Shown one piece after another: positions 19,419 through 28,295 of a stretch of 64,000 nt of DNA. This DNA is from an uncultured Nitrosomonadales bacterium. Its GTDB lineage: Bacteria; Pseudomonadota; Gammaproteobacteria; Burkholderiales; Methylophilaceae. The position numbers were made by a program, and so were the translations under genes. Numbering within the stretch: position 1 is the stretch's first letter; every line of letters begins with the position of its first letter. The notes under the pieces are model-generated. The model was not told the origin of the DNA. It did no database searches and saw only the letters and a list, made by a program, of their open reading frames with translations. The stretch is from contig CAJWVO010000005.1 in the NCBI GenBank assembly GCA_913048465.1, forward strand, positions 1-64,000, given 5' to 3'.

Positions 19419-20491
19419 TGCGTCCTCTAAAAGCTCTCATTAATATTGATAATGCGAAACATAATTTAGATTATGTGAGATCTCTAACTCCTTCATCAAA
19501 AATTATGGCGACACTCAAAGCTAATGCATACGGGCATGGCTTAACTCTTATGGCAGGTGCATTTAATGAGGCAGATGCTTTTTCTGTGCTTACCATTGAA
19601 GATGCAATTGAGCTCAGAGAAGCTGGTTTTGATAAAAAAATACTGTTGCTAGAGGGTGCTTTTGATGAAGAAGATCTGAAGATTGCTACGGCTTACCATT
19701 TTGATTTGGTGGTCCATAGTGACTATCAGTTAGCATTAATTAGACAGCTTCCTCATGACAAGCAGATTGATATTCATTTAAAAATTAATACCGGCATGAA
19801 TCGACTTGGTTTTTCAATTAATACCGTTAATAAAGTATATAAGCAACTAAAAAATGATGATCGTATCAATGAAATTGTATTTATGAGTCATTTTGCAAAT
19901 GCTGATAAAACTAACGGCACAGATAGACAATATCAAGCAATTGAAAAACTAATGAATGACTTCAACGAGCCATTTTCTATTGCAAATTCTGCAGCTCTGA
20001 TTTCAGACAATAAGACTCATGCAGACTGGGTGAGACCAGGCATTATGTTGTACGGTGCGACTCCATTTGATTTTTCACAAAAGATACCCGACTTAAAACC
20101 AGTCATGACTCTTCGTTCGGAGGTCATTTCTATTCAGGAAATCAAAAAAGGACAAGGTGTTGGTTATGGTGAAGATTTTGTTGCCAGCAAGGATATGAGG
20201 ATTGCAACCGTGGCTTGTGGATATGCGGATGGTTATCCAAGACATGCGCCAACTGGAACACCTGTGGTGATTGATGGGATAAAAACTAAAACTGTGGGCA
20301 GGGTATCTATGGATATGCTGGCGGTTGATATTACTGATCTAGGAAATGTAAATTACGGATCTATGGTTGAGTTATGGGGAGAGCAGTTGAGTGTTGATGA
20401 AGTGGCTAACAATGCGAAAACAGTTGGCTATGAACTCTTGTGTGCAATCTCATCAGCATCAAGAGTACCAATTGATATAAATTATGGCTAA
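19418..20491 (+). CDS. alr: Alanine racemase
   Basis: PLP enzyme that makes D-alanine for peptidoglycan, 357 residues. The PLP lysine is Lys34 in LKANAYGHGL, and the conserved C-terminal region GYADGYPRH with RVSMDML is present. The gene overlaps dnaB by 1 base and radA by 8 bases, so the three are probably co-translated. The dnaB-alr-radA order is common in Betaproteobacteria. Confidence 0.96.
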   Translation: MRPLKALINIDNAKHNLDYVRSLTPSSKIMATLKANAYGHGLTLMAGAFNEADAFSVLTIEDAIELREAGFDKKILLLEGAFDEEDLKIATAYHFDLVVHSDYQLALIRQLPHDKQIDIHLKINTGMNRLGFSINTVNKVYKQLKNDDRINEIVFMSHFANADKTNGTDRQYQAIEKLMNDFNEPFSIANSAALISDNKTHADWVRPGIMLYGATPFDFSQKIPDLKPVMTLRSEVISIQEIKKGQGVGYGEDFVASKDMRIATVACGYADGYPRHAPTGTPVVIDGIKTKTVGRVSMDMLAVDITDLGNVNYGSMVELWGEQLSVDEVANNAKTVGYELLCAISSASRVPIDINYG

Positions 20492-21848
20492 ATCAAAGAC
20501 CTTATACCAGTGCCAACAATGTGGTGGTCATTCTTCAAAGTGGCAAGGCCAATGTCCACATTGTTTTGAGTGGAATTGTCTCGAAGAGCAAGTATTGCAG
20601 ACATCAACATCACGTTTTAAGTCATTAAATAAAAAATCAAACTTAATTAATATCAATGAAGTAGAAATTAATGAGATATTTAGGCATCCAACCAACAATG
20701 GTGAACTTGATAGAGTCTTAGGAGGAGGTCTTGTCCCGGGAGGCGTGACATTGATTGGTGGGGATCCAGGTATTGGAAAATCTACATTGTTAATTCAGGC
20801 TTTATCCTCTCTGACAAAAAATCCAAATCAAGAAATTACTGCAATCTATATAACGGGTGAGGAATCTATTGAACAGGTTGCGATGCGAGCAAGAAGGTTA
20901 GATTTAGAGGTTTCTGATCTTTTAGTGCTTTCGGAAATAAATTTGGGCAATATTATTAACGTCATTGAAAAAGAGAAACCCAGTGTGGTAGTGATTGATT
21001 CTATACAAACCCTTTTCTCTGAGGAGCTCAACTCAGCTCCAGGCTCGGTATCACAGGTAAGGGAGTGCGCTGCGCAATTGACACGGGTGGCTAAAGCGAA
21101 TGATGTCAGTATGATCTTTGTAGGCCATGTGACCAAAGAAGGCTCTATAGCTGGTCCGAGAGTACTTGAACATATTGTCGATACAGTCTTATATTTTGAA
21201 GGGGAGTCAAATTCCTCTTATCGCTTAGTAAGGTCAATTAAAAATAGATATGGCGCAGTCAATGAATTGGGTATTTATGCGATGACTGAAAAGGGTTTGA
21301 AAGAGATCTTAAACCCATCAGCTATATTTTTATCTGAAACCTCTTTTGATCAAGCAGGTTCAGTGGTTACGGTCATGCAAGAAGGAACCAGACCAATTCT
21401 AATCGAACTCCAGGCATTAGTAGATGAGTCAAAGCAATCTTCTCCTAAGAGGCTATCTGTTGGCTTAGAGAATAATAGAATATCAATGATCTTAGCCGTC
21501 TTAAATAAACACTTGGGTTTATCTTGTCATAGCCATGACGTTTTTTTAAATGCGGTAGGTGGGGTTAAAATTTCTGAACCCGGTGTTGATTTGGCTGTGT
21601 TGATTGCAATCGCTTCCTCATTGCAAGAAAAACAGGTCCACAGCAAAACTCTTATTTTTGGAGAGGTAGGCTTAGGGGGTGAAGTAAGGCCTGTTGTGCG
21701 AGGGCAGGAGCGAATTCAAGAAGCCATAAAATTAGGCTTTAAACGCATCATTTTGCCTAGAAAGAATCTACCTAAAAAGACCATTAATGATGTCGAATTA
21801 ATCCCTATTGATAATATCAAAAACGCTTTAAATGCAGCTATACAATAA
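20484..21848 (+). CDS. radA: DNA repair protein RadA
   Basis: 454-residue RecA-related branch-migration helicase. It has an N-terminal four-Cys zinc finger (CQQCGG ... CPHC, residues 9-27), Walker A GGDPGIGKSTLL near 92, the RadA-specific KNRYG motif near 252, and a C-terminal Lon-protease-like domain ending near residue 450. It is complete. It converges on hpnD with a 25-base A/T-only gap. Confidence 0.97.
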   Translation: MAKSKTLYQCQQCGGHSSKWQGQCPHCFEWNCLEEQVLQTSTSRFKSLNKKSNLININEVEINEIFRHPTNNGELDRVLGGGLVPGGVTLIGGDPGIGKSTLLIQALSSLTKNPNQEITAIYITGEESIEQVAMRARRLDLEVSDLLVLSEINLGNIINVIEKEKPSVVVIDSIQTLFSEELNSAPGSVSQVRECAAQLTRVAKANDVSMIFVGHVTKEGSIAGPRVLEHIVDTVLYFEGESNSSYRLVRSIKNRYGAVNELGIYAMTEKGLKEILNPSAIFLSETSFDQAGSVVTVMQEGTRPILIELQALVDESKQSSPKRLSVGLENNRISMILAVLNKHLGLSCHSHDVFLNAVGGVKISEPGVDLAVLIAIASSLQEKQVHSKTLIFGEVGLGGEVRPVVRGQERIQEAIKLGFKRIILPRKNLPKKTINDVELIPIDNIKNALNAAIQ

Positions 21849-21873
21849 TAATAATTTAAATTAAATTATTACC

Positions 21874-22716
21874 TTAAGTTATTATTTTTAATATAGTTTT
21901 TATTATTATATAAAATTTTCTTATTGGTGTGAGCTGAGTTCGCTCATTAAGAATATTTGCTAAATTACCTTCCTCAATCGATAGCAATAAATCATAGTAA
22001 ATATAACCCATCATCATTCCAGGAAGTTGCTTGTTCTTATCTTCTTTTGGAAGCTGTGAAAAAGCCTTGCTGTAAAATGATTTAGCTCGCAGAATTTGAT
22101 ATTCCATTAAATTAATAAGTTTTTTGGGATCTACATGGCCTTTAAAATCGTTTTCATCAATCTTAAATTGTTTTAAGTCATTTAATGGAATATAAATTCT
22201 ATTTCTTCGAATATCTTCACCCACATCACGAATAATATTGGTTAGCTGCAATGCGATCCCAAGGTTATGTGCATAATCTAAGGTTTTTTTGTTCTCGAAC
22301 CCAAATATATGAGCTGCTAAGATACCTACCACTGAGGCTGCTCGATAGGTATATAACTGAAGTTGCTTGAAATCCTCATATCGATTGAAATCTAGATCCA
22401 TCTTCATCCCATCAATGATTTCTATAAAGTAATTTTGATTTAGATTATATTTATGTACAGGCTCTAGCAGGGCTTTAGTTACAGGGTGTTGCGGATTATC
22501 TTGGTATAAGTTGTTAATTTCAGAGTGCCACCAGTTTAATTTAGCTAAACCAACCTCGTACTCTATGCAATTATCAGCGATATCATCTACCTCACGGCAA
22601 AAGGCATATAACGCAATGAGAGCCTTTTTCTTTTGGGAATTGAGAAAGATAAAAGGCAAAGCGAAATTGGTTTTGCTCTCTTTAAGTTTATTTTTGCAAT
22701 ATTGATCAGGGGTCAT
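21874..22716 (-). CDS. hpnD: Presqualene diphosphate synthase-like protein HpnD
   Basis: Trans-isoprenyl diphosphate synthase of the squalene/phytoene synthase family, about 280 residues. I chose the ATG at 22716 (MTPDQYCKNK) because it is the family's usual start and forms an ATGA overlap with the upstream hpnC stop. Longer in-frame extensions are possible but untypical. Metal-binding motifs are REVDDIAD near residue 48 and the second Asp-rich motif NIIRDVGEDIRRNRIY. Family knowledge: HpnD condenses farnesyl diphosphate to presqualene diphosphate. HpnE and squalene-hopene cyclase are not in this window. Confidence 0.88.
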   Translation of the reverse strand: MTPDQYCKNKLKESKTNFALPFIFLNSQKKKALIALYAFCREVDDIADNCIEYEVGLAKLNWWHSEINNLYQDNPQHPVTKALLEPVHKYNLNQNYFIEIIDGMKMDLDFNRYEDFKQLQLYTYRAASVVGILAAHIFGFENKKTLDYAHNLGIALQLTNIIRDVGEDIRRNRIYIPLNDLKQFKIDENDFKGHVDPKKLINLMEYQILRAKSFYSKAFSQLPKEDKNKQLPGMMMGYIYYDLLLSIEEGNLANILNERTQLTPIRKFYIIIKTILKIIT

Positions 22717-23552
22717 CGAAGAAAAATTGCCTTTGTAAAAACAATAAACCAACTTATTGGGCCCATTTTTATGTTGAAGGGGTTTCCCCTTTTTTTGATT
22801 TTTTGACTAAGCATGAGACCAGCTGATATTAATAATTTCATTTCTAACTTAAAACGCCAATTACCATAGTTAAGAATACCTTTTCCCAATACTAAGCGAT
22901 TATTGATTTGATCGGTCCAATAATTTTTAAAATTATGCCAATCTCCATGAAATTGATCTTTTTTAAGTGATGAAACATCTATTTGGTATTGTTTGATCAA
23001 TGATTCTGGAAGATAAACCCTATCTTTATTAAGATCTTCCTGGATATCTTGAATCATGTCTATCATCGCAAAAGCAGAACAAATATGATTTGCATACATA
23101 TAGGTTTCTTTTGAATCAAGTTGGTTGACTTGAAGATATAACTTCCCGGCAGCATTTGCCGCATCTTCGTAATAATCAAATAACTCCTTTTCATTTTTGT
23201 ATTTCTTTTTGGTTGTATCCTGAAAAAAAGCATCGAGGAGTTGGTAGAAGTATTGAATATTCAGTTTGTAAGTTTTAATGAGGTGAAATAAGTCGACAAA
23301 CAAAGGGTCACTTGGCATTCTGTGTTTTTTTATCACATCTAACTGAGTTTTTATTTTTTTAAGTTGATATTGTTTTGCTTTTGCTGAAAGATTTTCGTCA
23401 TCTGCAATATCGTCAACAATACGAGCGAAAGCATAAATGGTAATAATGGCATTTTTATTTTCTTTGGGTAAAAATTTAGCAATAGAAAAGTTTTCATAAT
23501 GCTTTTTGATTGCTCGATTATCTTTTAGACTTGTATAATTACTTGATCTCAT
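22713..23552 (-). CDS. hpnC: Squalene synthase-like protein HpnC
   Basis: Second squalene/phytoene synthase-family protein, 279 residues. It has ARIVDDIADDEN near residue 48 and the second Asp-rich motif DMIQDIQEDLNKDRVYLP. In the known three-step route HpnC converts presqualene diphosphate to hydroxysqualene, working between HpnD and HpnE. It is first in the pair and translationally coupled to hpnD. It diverges from the thioinosine phosphorylase over 27 bases. Confidence 0.87.
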   Translation of the reverse strand: MRSSNYTSLKDNRAIKKHYENFSIAKFLPKENKNAIITIYAFARIVDDIADDENLSAKAKQYQLKKIKTQLDVIKKHRMPSDPLFVDLFHLIKTYKLNIQYFYQLLDAFFQDTTKKKYKNEKELFDYYEDAANAAGKLYLQVNQLDSKETYMYANHICSAFAMIDMIQDIQEDLNKDRVYLPESLIKQYQIDVSSLKKDQFHGDWHNFKNYWTDQINNRLVLGKGILNYGNWRFKLEMKLLISAGLMLSQKIKKRGNPFNIKMGPISWFIVFTKAIFLR

Positions 23553-23579
23553 TTAATCATTATATAAGGATAAATTATT

Positions 23580-24326
23580 TTGCTAGCAATAATAGGTGGA
23601 TCTGGGTTATGTAATATTGAGGGGCTGGAAATAATTCGTCGTGAAATTGTCAGAACCCCTTACGGCCAGCCATCGGAACCACTGATTTTTGGTAATCTAG
23701 GTGGAAAAGAGGTTATTTTTTTAGCCAGACACGGCGCCAATCATACTTTAGCCCCTCATCATATTAATTATCGAGCAAATATTTGGGCCCTTCAATCTGT
23801 AGGTGTTAAATCTATTATCTCAATTGCCTCAGTAGGGTCTATTGAAAAATCAATCAGGGTTGGAGACTTTGTTATTCCTCATCAGATTATCGATTACACC
23901 TATGGAAGAAATAATACCTACTATGATGGTATAGATAATCCGGTGAAACACATTGATTTCACCTATCCCTATGACATGAGTTTAAGGGAAATTATTATTC
24001 AATCTGTTCAAAAATTAACATACAACTTTGTAACCGAAGGGGTGTATGCAGCAACCCAAGGCCCTCGGTTGGAAACGGCAGCTGAAATTGATCGTTATGA
24101 AAAAGATGGAGCAACGATTGTGGGGATGACGGCGATGCCAGAAGCAGTGTTGGCACGTGAGTTAAGTTTAAGCTATGTAGCAATCTGTCCAGTGGCGAAT
24201 CATGCGGCTGGAAGGGGAGAAAGTGCTGAGGGAATCTCGTCTGCCATGCTCAATCATAGTTCGGAGCAGACCATTGAAAACACCATCGATATTCTTGTTC
24301 ATCTTGTAAAAACACATGGCTATTAG
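23580..24326 (+). CDS. mtnP: S-methyl-5'-thioinosine phosphorylase
   Basis: Purine nucleoside phosphorylase-fold protein of the MTAP/MTIP family, 248 residues. The start is TTG ([10 protein letters not shown]), 9 bases behind AAGGA; no ATG gives the conserved N-terminus. The GGSGL phosphate loop and RHG motif are visible. Near residue 208 it reads NHAAG rather than the Asp-containing motif of MTA phosphorylases, which marks 6-oxopurine specificity. The reaction should release hypoxanthine and 5-methylthioribose 1-phosphate from methylthioinosine. An adenosine deaminase acting on MTA would be needed elsewhere. It overlaps def by 11 bases. Confidence 0.88.
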   Translation: MLAIIGGSGLCNIEGLEIIRREIVRTPYGQPSEPLIFGNLGGKEVIFLARHGANHTLAPHHINYRANIWALQSVGVKSIISIASVGSIEKSIRVGDFVIPHQIIDYTYGRNNTYYDGIDNPVKHIDFTYPYDMSLREIIIQSVQKLTYNFVTEGVYAATQGPRLETAAEIDRYEKDGATIVGMTAMPEAVLARELSLSYVAICPVANHAAGRGESAEGISSAMLNHSSEQTIENTIDILVHLVKTHGY

Positions 24327-24828
24327 AGATATTCTTAAAATGGGTAATCCTGATTTACTCAAAGTAAGCGAGCCGGTAGACTTTGAAAAGGATGACCTTA
24401 CAACTCTTATTGAGGATATGAAAGAGACAATGAAAGCTAGTGATGGAGCTGGCTTAGCTGCTCCTCAGATTGGTGTTTTTAAGCGCCTAGTCATTTTTGG
24501 GTTTGATACAAACGATCGTTATCCAGAAGCAGACTCTGTACCATTTACCGTCCTCATTAATCCGACCATTACACCATTGTCAGATGAACAAGAAAATGGT
24601 TGGGAGGGTTGCTTGTCGGTCCCTGGTCTCAGAGGAGTCGTGCCGAGGTTTACTCATATCAAATATGAGGGATATGATGCTGAGGGCAATAAAATTGAAA
24701 GGGAAGTGGAAGATTTTCACGCTCGCGTCGTTCAGCATGAATGCGATCATTTAGATGGTATTTTATATCCAATGAAAATTGAGGATTATCGCTACTTTGG
24801 TTTTCATGAAGAAATATTTAAAGATTAG
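24316..24828 (+). CDS. def: Peptide deformylase
   Basis: Metalloenzyme that removes the N-formyl group from new proteins, 170 residues. All three signature motifs are present: [10 protein letters not shown] (about 44-53), EGCLSVPG (about 96-103) and the metal-binding QHECDHLDG (about 139-147). It overlaps the preceding phosphorylase gene. Unlike the common def-fmt operon, fmt does not follow; tRNA-Ser does. Confidence 0.97.
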   Translation: MAIRDILKMGNPDLLKVSEPVDFEKDDLTTLIEDMKETMKASDGAGLAAPQIGVFKRLVIFGFDTNDRYPEADSVPFTVLINPTITPLSDEQENGWEGCLSVPGLRGVVPRFTHIKYEGYDAEGNKIEREVEDFHARVVQHECDHLDGILYPMKIEDYRYFGFHEEIFKD

Positions 24829-24866
24829 TTTTGTAGATTTCAAACCTATGATAAAATCTGCACCAC

Positions 24867-24956
24867 GGAAGAGTGGCAGAGTGGTTTAATGCACCGGTCT
24901 TGAAAACCGACGTGGGTTCGCGCCCACCGTGAGTTCGAATCTCACCTCTTCCGCCA
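24867..24956 (+). tRNA. tRNA-Ser (anticodon TGA)
   Basis: 90-nt class II tRNA with a long variable arm (CGTGGGTTCGCGCCCACCG) and encoded CCA. The acceptor arms GGAAGAG and CTCTTCC pair, and the loop CTTGAAA carries anticodon TGA. Its last 14 bases are repeated exactly at 27599-27612, on the far side of the autotransporter gene, which makes it a probable integration site. Confidence 0.97.
24943..24956 (+). repeat. Putative attL: 3' end of tRNA-Ser
   Basis: The 14 bases CACCTCTTCCGCCA form the 3' end of the tRNA and recur exactly, in the same orientation, at 27599. Such short tRNA-end duplications are the usual trace of tyrosine-integrase insertion. No integrase gene is visible between the copies, so the assignment rests on the repeat and its position. 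Confidence 0.65.
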
Positions 24957-25282
24957 AATATTTTTTTGCATAACCCACAAATCCATTAATAACAACTCTT
25001 TTACTCACTCATTCTTTGATTTTTATTCATCAAAATGAGGCTGAGTGTACGCTTAGATTTTCCCTTTACTAACATAGGGCATTCATTGATAATAAATTAA
25101 AAGACTTAAAGCAACTTTAAGATGCCGAGGGCGCCAAATTTCATTTATAAAAAATTTCATGTTGCCACATTTTGGTTCCATTAACTTTAATAAAGAAATT
25201 AAAAATTTAGAGGAATAAATAAATTCAACAACATGAACTTAACTAATTAAGTTTAATTTGTTAATTAAATAACAGAATTGTA
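24957..25282. other. Long non-coding stretch upstream of autotransporter gene
   Basis: 326 bases without a supported gene. It holds a small hairpin with 7-bp arms CTTAAAG and CTTTAAG at 25105-25121, GAGGA at 25211-25215, and the start-proximal TTAATTAAAT at 25261-25270 that recurs in front of the decayed copy at 29964. It probably carries the promoter and leader of the autotransporter gene. I see no tRNA or known RNA family in it. Confidence 0.5.
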
Positions 25283-27424
25283 ATGAATCAATATTTACCG
25301 AAAATAATTTTCATTATTTTATATAGCAATTTGTCTTTTGCGGAAGTATTGTTAAATCAAGATGTCGATATAGCCTCAGGTTCAACTCTTTCAAATGACT
25401 CTGGTGGAACCATAAGAGAACTTAGTGGCGGCCCTTATACTATTGATAACAGGGGTACAATTGAAGCAACAGATATGAATTCTAATAATCATAATATCAG
25501 ATTATTGGTTGGGACATCCGTTGATAACTCAGGGTTAATTGACACTAGTGGAAGTGCAAATTTGAGTAGTATTATATTTACTGATAATTCAGGAACTAAT
25601 TCTGTTATCAACAGTGGAACTATCCAAGCAGAAACAACTGGACAGTATGGTCATGGTATAGTGGTTCTAGATGCAAGCCTCACTGAAATTACTAATTCTT
25701 CAGGAGGCACAATTAAAGTTACCGACTCTGCATATGTTTCAGGAGCTATAAGAATAAGTGAAAGAATAGGTGATGGTGGTTCTGTTAATACAATCACAAA
25801 TAATGGAACAATAACAGCGATAGGAACAACTCATTCTCGAGGAATTATTTCTATCGATACAGGAACTATCGACAGGATAAACAACACAGGAACTATTCAG
25901 GCTCAAGGGGGAAGTGAAACCAATTATGGGATTGTCTTTTGGAATGATAGCGGAACAACAGTAACAAATTCAGGAACCATTCAGGGTACAGGAGGAACTA
26001 CAAGCCGTGGCATCCATATCAATGGCAATATTTCCTCAATAACCAACACAGGAACAATCACGGGGGGTACGGATGGTATTGGAAACGATGGTCATATAAC
26101 AACTATTGTTAACACAGGAACCATCACAGGAACCACAGGTTATGGTATTAACAATGGTGCGGGCAGCATAACGAACCTGACTAATTCACAAAATAATCTT
26201 ACTTATAATGGAAAATTACCTACAAATTATTATGTCAAAGTAAATAGTAGTTCAAGTTACGGCAAGATTACCATTTCTAACCCTCAAGGATCAATGAATG
26301 TAGGTATTAGTGATGACTCAACCCTTGAGGCTACAACATACTCTTCCGTATTTAGTGGAATAACTGACGCATCAACAAGTTTTGGTGGAGTGACATCAGG
26401 AACTGTTATTAATGGTGGGAAAGAATACAGTTGGTCTCTTGTTAATTCAGTAGCGACTTCGTGGGATCTTACACTTACATTTTTAAGAAATGCGCCCTCA
26501 GCTGCCGATACCCAAAGGTCAATCCGAGCTATAAAGGGTCAACTTCAAGGGAATTTAAATTCGCTTACCGCCGGGGCAAACTTTGCCAATATGAATACCT
26601 ACGACTGCAATTTTTTTGATGCTAAAGGTGGCTGTTTTTCTTTTGGTAATCGATATACTGATGTGCAGAGCCCATCAATCCAGACCAATAGCTTTGTCGC
26701 TACTGGGGGATATAAGTTAAGTGACCATTTCAGAGTTGCTGGATTTATCGATCAAAATTTGAATTACAACTTGGCGCATAACATTGATGTAGAAAATAAG
26801 GGACCTCTGGTTGGATTAATTGGTGTGTGGAATCAACATGCCAATCAACTGGGTTGGCAAATCAAAGTAGCCAACGCCTATCAAAGTAAAGATGCGAGCA
26901 TCAAGAGGTCTGTGACCGGGACTTCTGAAGCTGGAAAAGGAAAGACAGACATTGATGCACAAAGCTATGTCGCTGAGTTGTCTTATAACCATGCGATCAA
27001 TTCATCACTATTCCTACGCCCCTATATGGCACTCAGATACGCCTTGGTTAAACAAGACGGTTACACCGAGACTGGAGTAGACAATCCTCTAACTTATAAT
27101 ACGATTCGTGATCGATCAAAAACAGCATTAGTTGGTGTTAAAGTAAAAAAACAACTCACCAACAAAGTTGTTGCAAGAGGGAGTGTAGGTCTAGAGCATG
27201 ACCTCAGTCATAAAACAGATAATTTGGAAGCCTCGGGTGTTTCAGGTTTAACTTCAGAGAGCTTTAGTAACAGATTAGACAAAACAAGACCCGTAGCATC
27301 CTTAGGGGCTGATTATTATATTGATCAAACGCAAAGATTAAGCGTAAATGCTTTTCATCAAGAACTTCCGTTTGCGTCTACGAAATCAAGAACTTTATAC
27401 ATTAACTACATGTTGGGATTCTGA
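25283..27424 (+). CDS. Autotransporter-like outer-membrane protein with GTI-repeat passenger
   Basis: 713 residues. Residues 1-20 form a signal peptide (cleavage near SFA). The passenger (about 25-300) is rich in Gly, Thr, Asn and Ile, with repeated N-(S/T)-G-T-I units typical of right-handed beta-helix surface proteins. A linker follows, and about 430-713 looks like an autotransporter beta-barrel (RNAPSAADTQRSIRAI junction, alternating hydrophobic strands, terminal Phe). Its composition differs from the housekeeping neighbours. It lies between tRNA-Ser and a copy of the tRNA end. A surface adhesin or phage-variable antigen is possible; the ligand cannot be inferred. The 5' and 3' ends recur in a remnant at 29964-30098. 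Confidence 0.85.
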   Translation: MNQYLPKIIFIILYSNLSFAEVLLNQDVDIASGSTLSNDSGGTIRELSGGPYTIDNRGTIEATDMNSNNHNIRLLVGTSVDNSGLIDTSGSANLSSIIFTDNSGTNSVINSGTIQAETTGQYGHGIVVLDASLTEITNSSGGTIKVTDSAYVSGAIRISERIGDGGSVNTITNNGTITAIGTTHSRGIISIDTGTIDRINNTGTIQAQGGSETNYGIVFWNDSGTTVTNSGTIQGTGGTTSRGIHINGNISSITNTGTITGGTDGIGNDGHITTIVNTGTITGTTGYGINNGAGSITNLTNSQNNLTYNGKLPTNYYVKVNSSSSYGKITISNPQGSMNVGISDDSTLEATTYSSVFSGITDASTSFGGVTSGTVINGGKEYSWSLVNSVATSWDLTLTFLRNAPSAADTQRSIRAIKGQLQGNLNSLTAGANFANMNTYDCNFFDAKGGCFSFGNRYTDVQSPSIQTNSFVATGGYKLSDHFRVAGFIDQNLNYNLAHNIDVENKGPLVGLIGVWNQHANQLGWQIKVANAYQSKDASIKRSVTGTSEAGKGKTDIDAQSYVAELSYNHAINSSLFLRPYMALRYALVKQDGYTETGVDNPLTYNTIRDRSKTALVGVKVKKQLTNKVVARGSVGLEHDLSHKTDNLEASGVSGLTSESFSNRLDKTRPVASLGADYYIDQTQRLSVNAFHQELPFASTKSRTLYINYMLGF

Positions 27425-27434
27425 ATTTCTGAAT

Positions 27435-27456
27435 AGGGAACAATGTAGGGAACAAT
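27435..27456 (+). repeat. Tandem AGGGAACAAT repeat
   Basis: Two exact copies of AGGGAACAAT at 27435-27444 and 27447-27456, separated by GT, lie just behind the autotransporter stop. The function is unknown. They could be accessory recombinase-binding sites near the putative att site, but that is speculation. Confidence 0.45.
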
Positions 27457-27582
27457 TAATACTCAGATTTAGACAAATAAGTACGGATACATCAAGACAA
27501 GTTTAATGTGTAAATTCATTTTATTTCCGGTGTTAAGTGTGAATATTTGAGATACACAGGGATGAGTATGGACAAGTTTTTA

Positions 27583-27612
27583 GCGGAAGAAAGTCAGACA
27601 CCTCTTCCGCCA
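27583..27612 (+). repeat. Putative attR with tRNA-Ser-end duplication
   Basis: CACCTCTTCCGCCA at 27599-27612 is identical to the 3' end of tRNA-Ser (24943-24956). It is preceded by GCGGAAGA at 27583-27590, which is the reverse complement of TCTTCCGC at 27603-27610, so the site can fold into a small acceptor-stem-like hairpin. The segment between the copies is about 2.64 kb and carries essentially only the autotransporter gene. Confidence 0.65.
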
Positions 27613-27629
27613 CTTATCAATTTATCAAG

Positions 27630-28295
27630 CTAAACAAAATCAATAGTAAGTAAAATTCTTGGCTCGTGCTTTTCAATATTGGGCGATCGATGAATTAGAC
27701 CTGCACCTTCGTTACCTTCCCAAGATTCTCCCTTTAGAAGTCCTACATCTCCCTTACAGAGGTATTTTATTTGTTCTTTCGATCTATAAATTCCCGACTC
27801 CTCATCTGATTTGCCTTGATTTCCAGTTCCTAGCTTACTTCGATCGGCATCATTGTGAGATAACCATTCGGTTGCAATTCCACAATAAGTAGTTACCAAT
27901 CGACAGGGCACATTGTCAACATGAAATCTTGGACACATTGCTTTATCAATACATGCCAGTCTGATACCAACCTTATTTAATTGGAAAAGCGTACAGAAGA
28001 TGTCAACTAGAAGAGAAATATCTTCAAAAAATTTATTAAAGTTAATATCATCACCAATTTCATCAATTAAAGTTGATTTAATATTTTCACTGGAAACAAT
28101 CCTTGAAATTTCTAAATTGGGGTTTCTATTTAATACTTTCAAAGCACTATTGGATATTTTTTCAATATTTCTTTTCCAGATAACAATATTATTTTTTGAG
28201 TGATATATATCCGACAAGATAGATACATCAGTTCCAACTTGACTATGACCCCTATCACTGATCATGTCATATTCATGTTTTGTAAAAGTATTCAT
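27630..28295 (-). CDS. DUF1826 domain-containing protein
   Basis: About 221 residues, recognised as DUF1826 from the C-terminal pattern [26 protein letters not shown] and the late HRSP ... RILLTIDFV. Its Cys and His residues could bind metal. I chose the ATG at 28295 because it forms ATGA with the stop of the upstream COG0523 gene; an ATG 15 bases earlier is possible. DUF1826 genes often travel with COG0523 GTPases in zinc-limitation clusters, so a zinc role is inferred from context. No biochemical function is established. Confidence 0.8.
   Translation of the reverse strand: MNTFTKHEYDMISDRGHSQVGTDVSILSDIYHSKNNIVIWKRNIEKISNSALKVLNRNPNLEISRIVSSENIKSTLIDEIGDDINFNKFFEDISLLVDIFCTLFQLNKVGIRLACIDKAMCPRFHVDNVPCRLVTTYCGIATEWLSHNDADRSKLGTGNQGKSDEESGIYRSKEQIKYLCKGDVGLLKGESWEGNEGAGLIHRSPNIEKHEPRILLTIDFV

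Noticed and set aside
21846-21873. A/T-only palindrome between radA and hpnD as a terminator
   Set aside because: It has no G+C stem; it may fold weakly, but it cannot be told from general AT richness.
22717-22752. Longer HpnD start adding 12 residues
   Set aside because: The family start MTPDxYC coincides with an ATGA overlap at 22716, and the extension is atypical.
25600-26200. Repeated ACAGGAAC-type units considered as a CRISPR array
   Set aside because: They are in-frame codon repeats of the GTI passenger of variable length, without uniform spacers or cas genes.
27514-27633. A 39-codon open frame running across the putative attR, considered as an integrase tail
   Set aside because: Too short, no start, and no tyrosine-recombinase motif (R-H-x-x-R or catalytic Tyr context) is visible.
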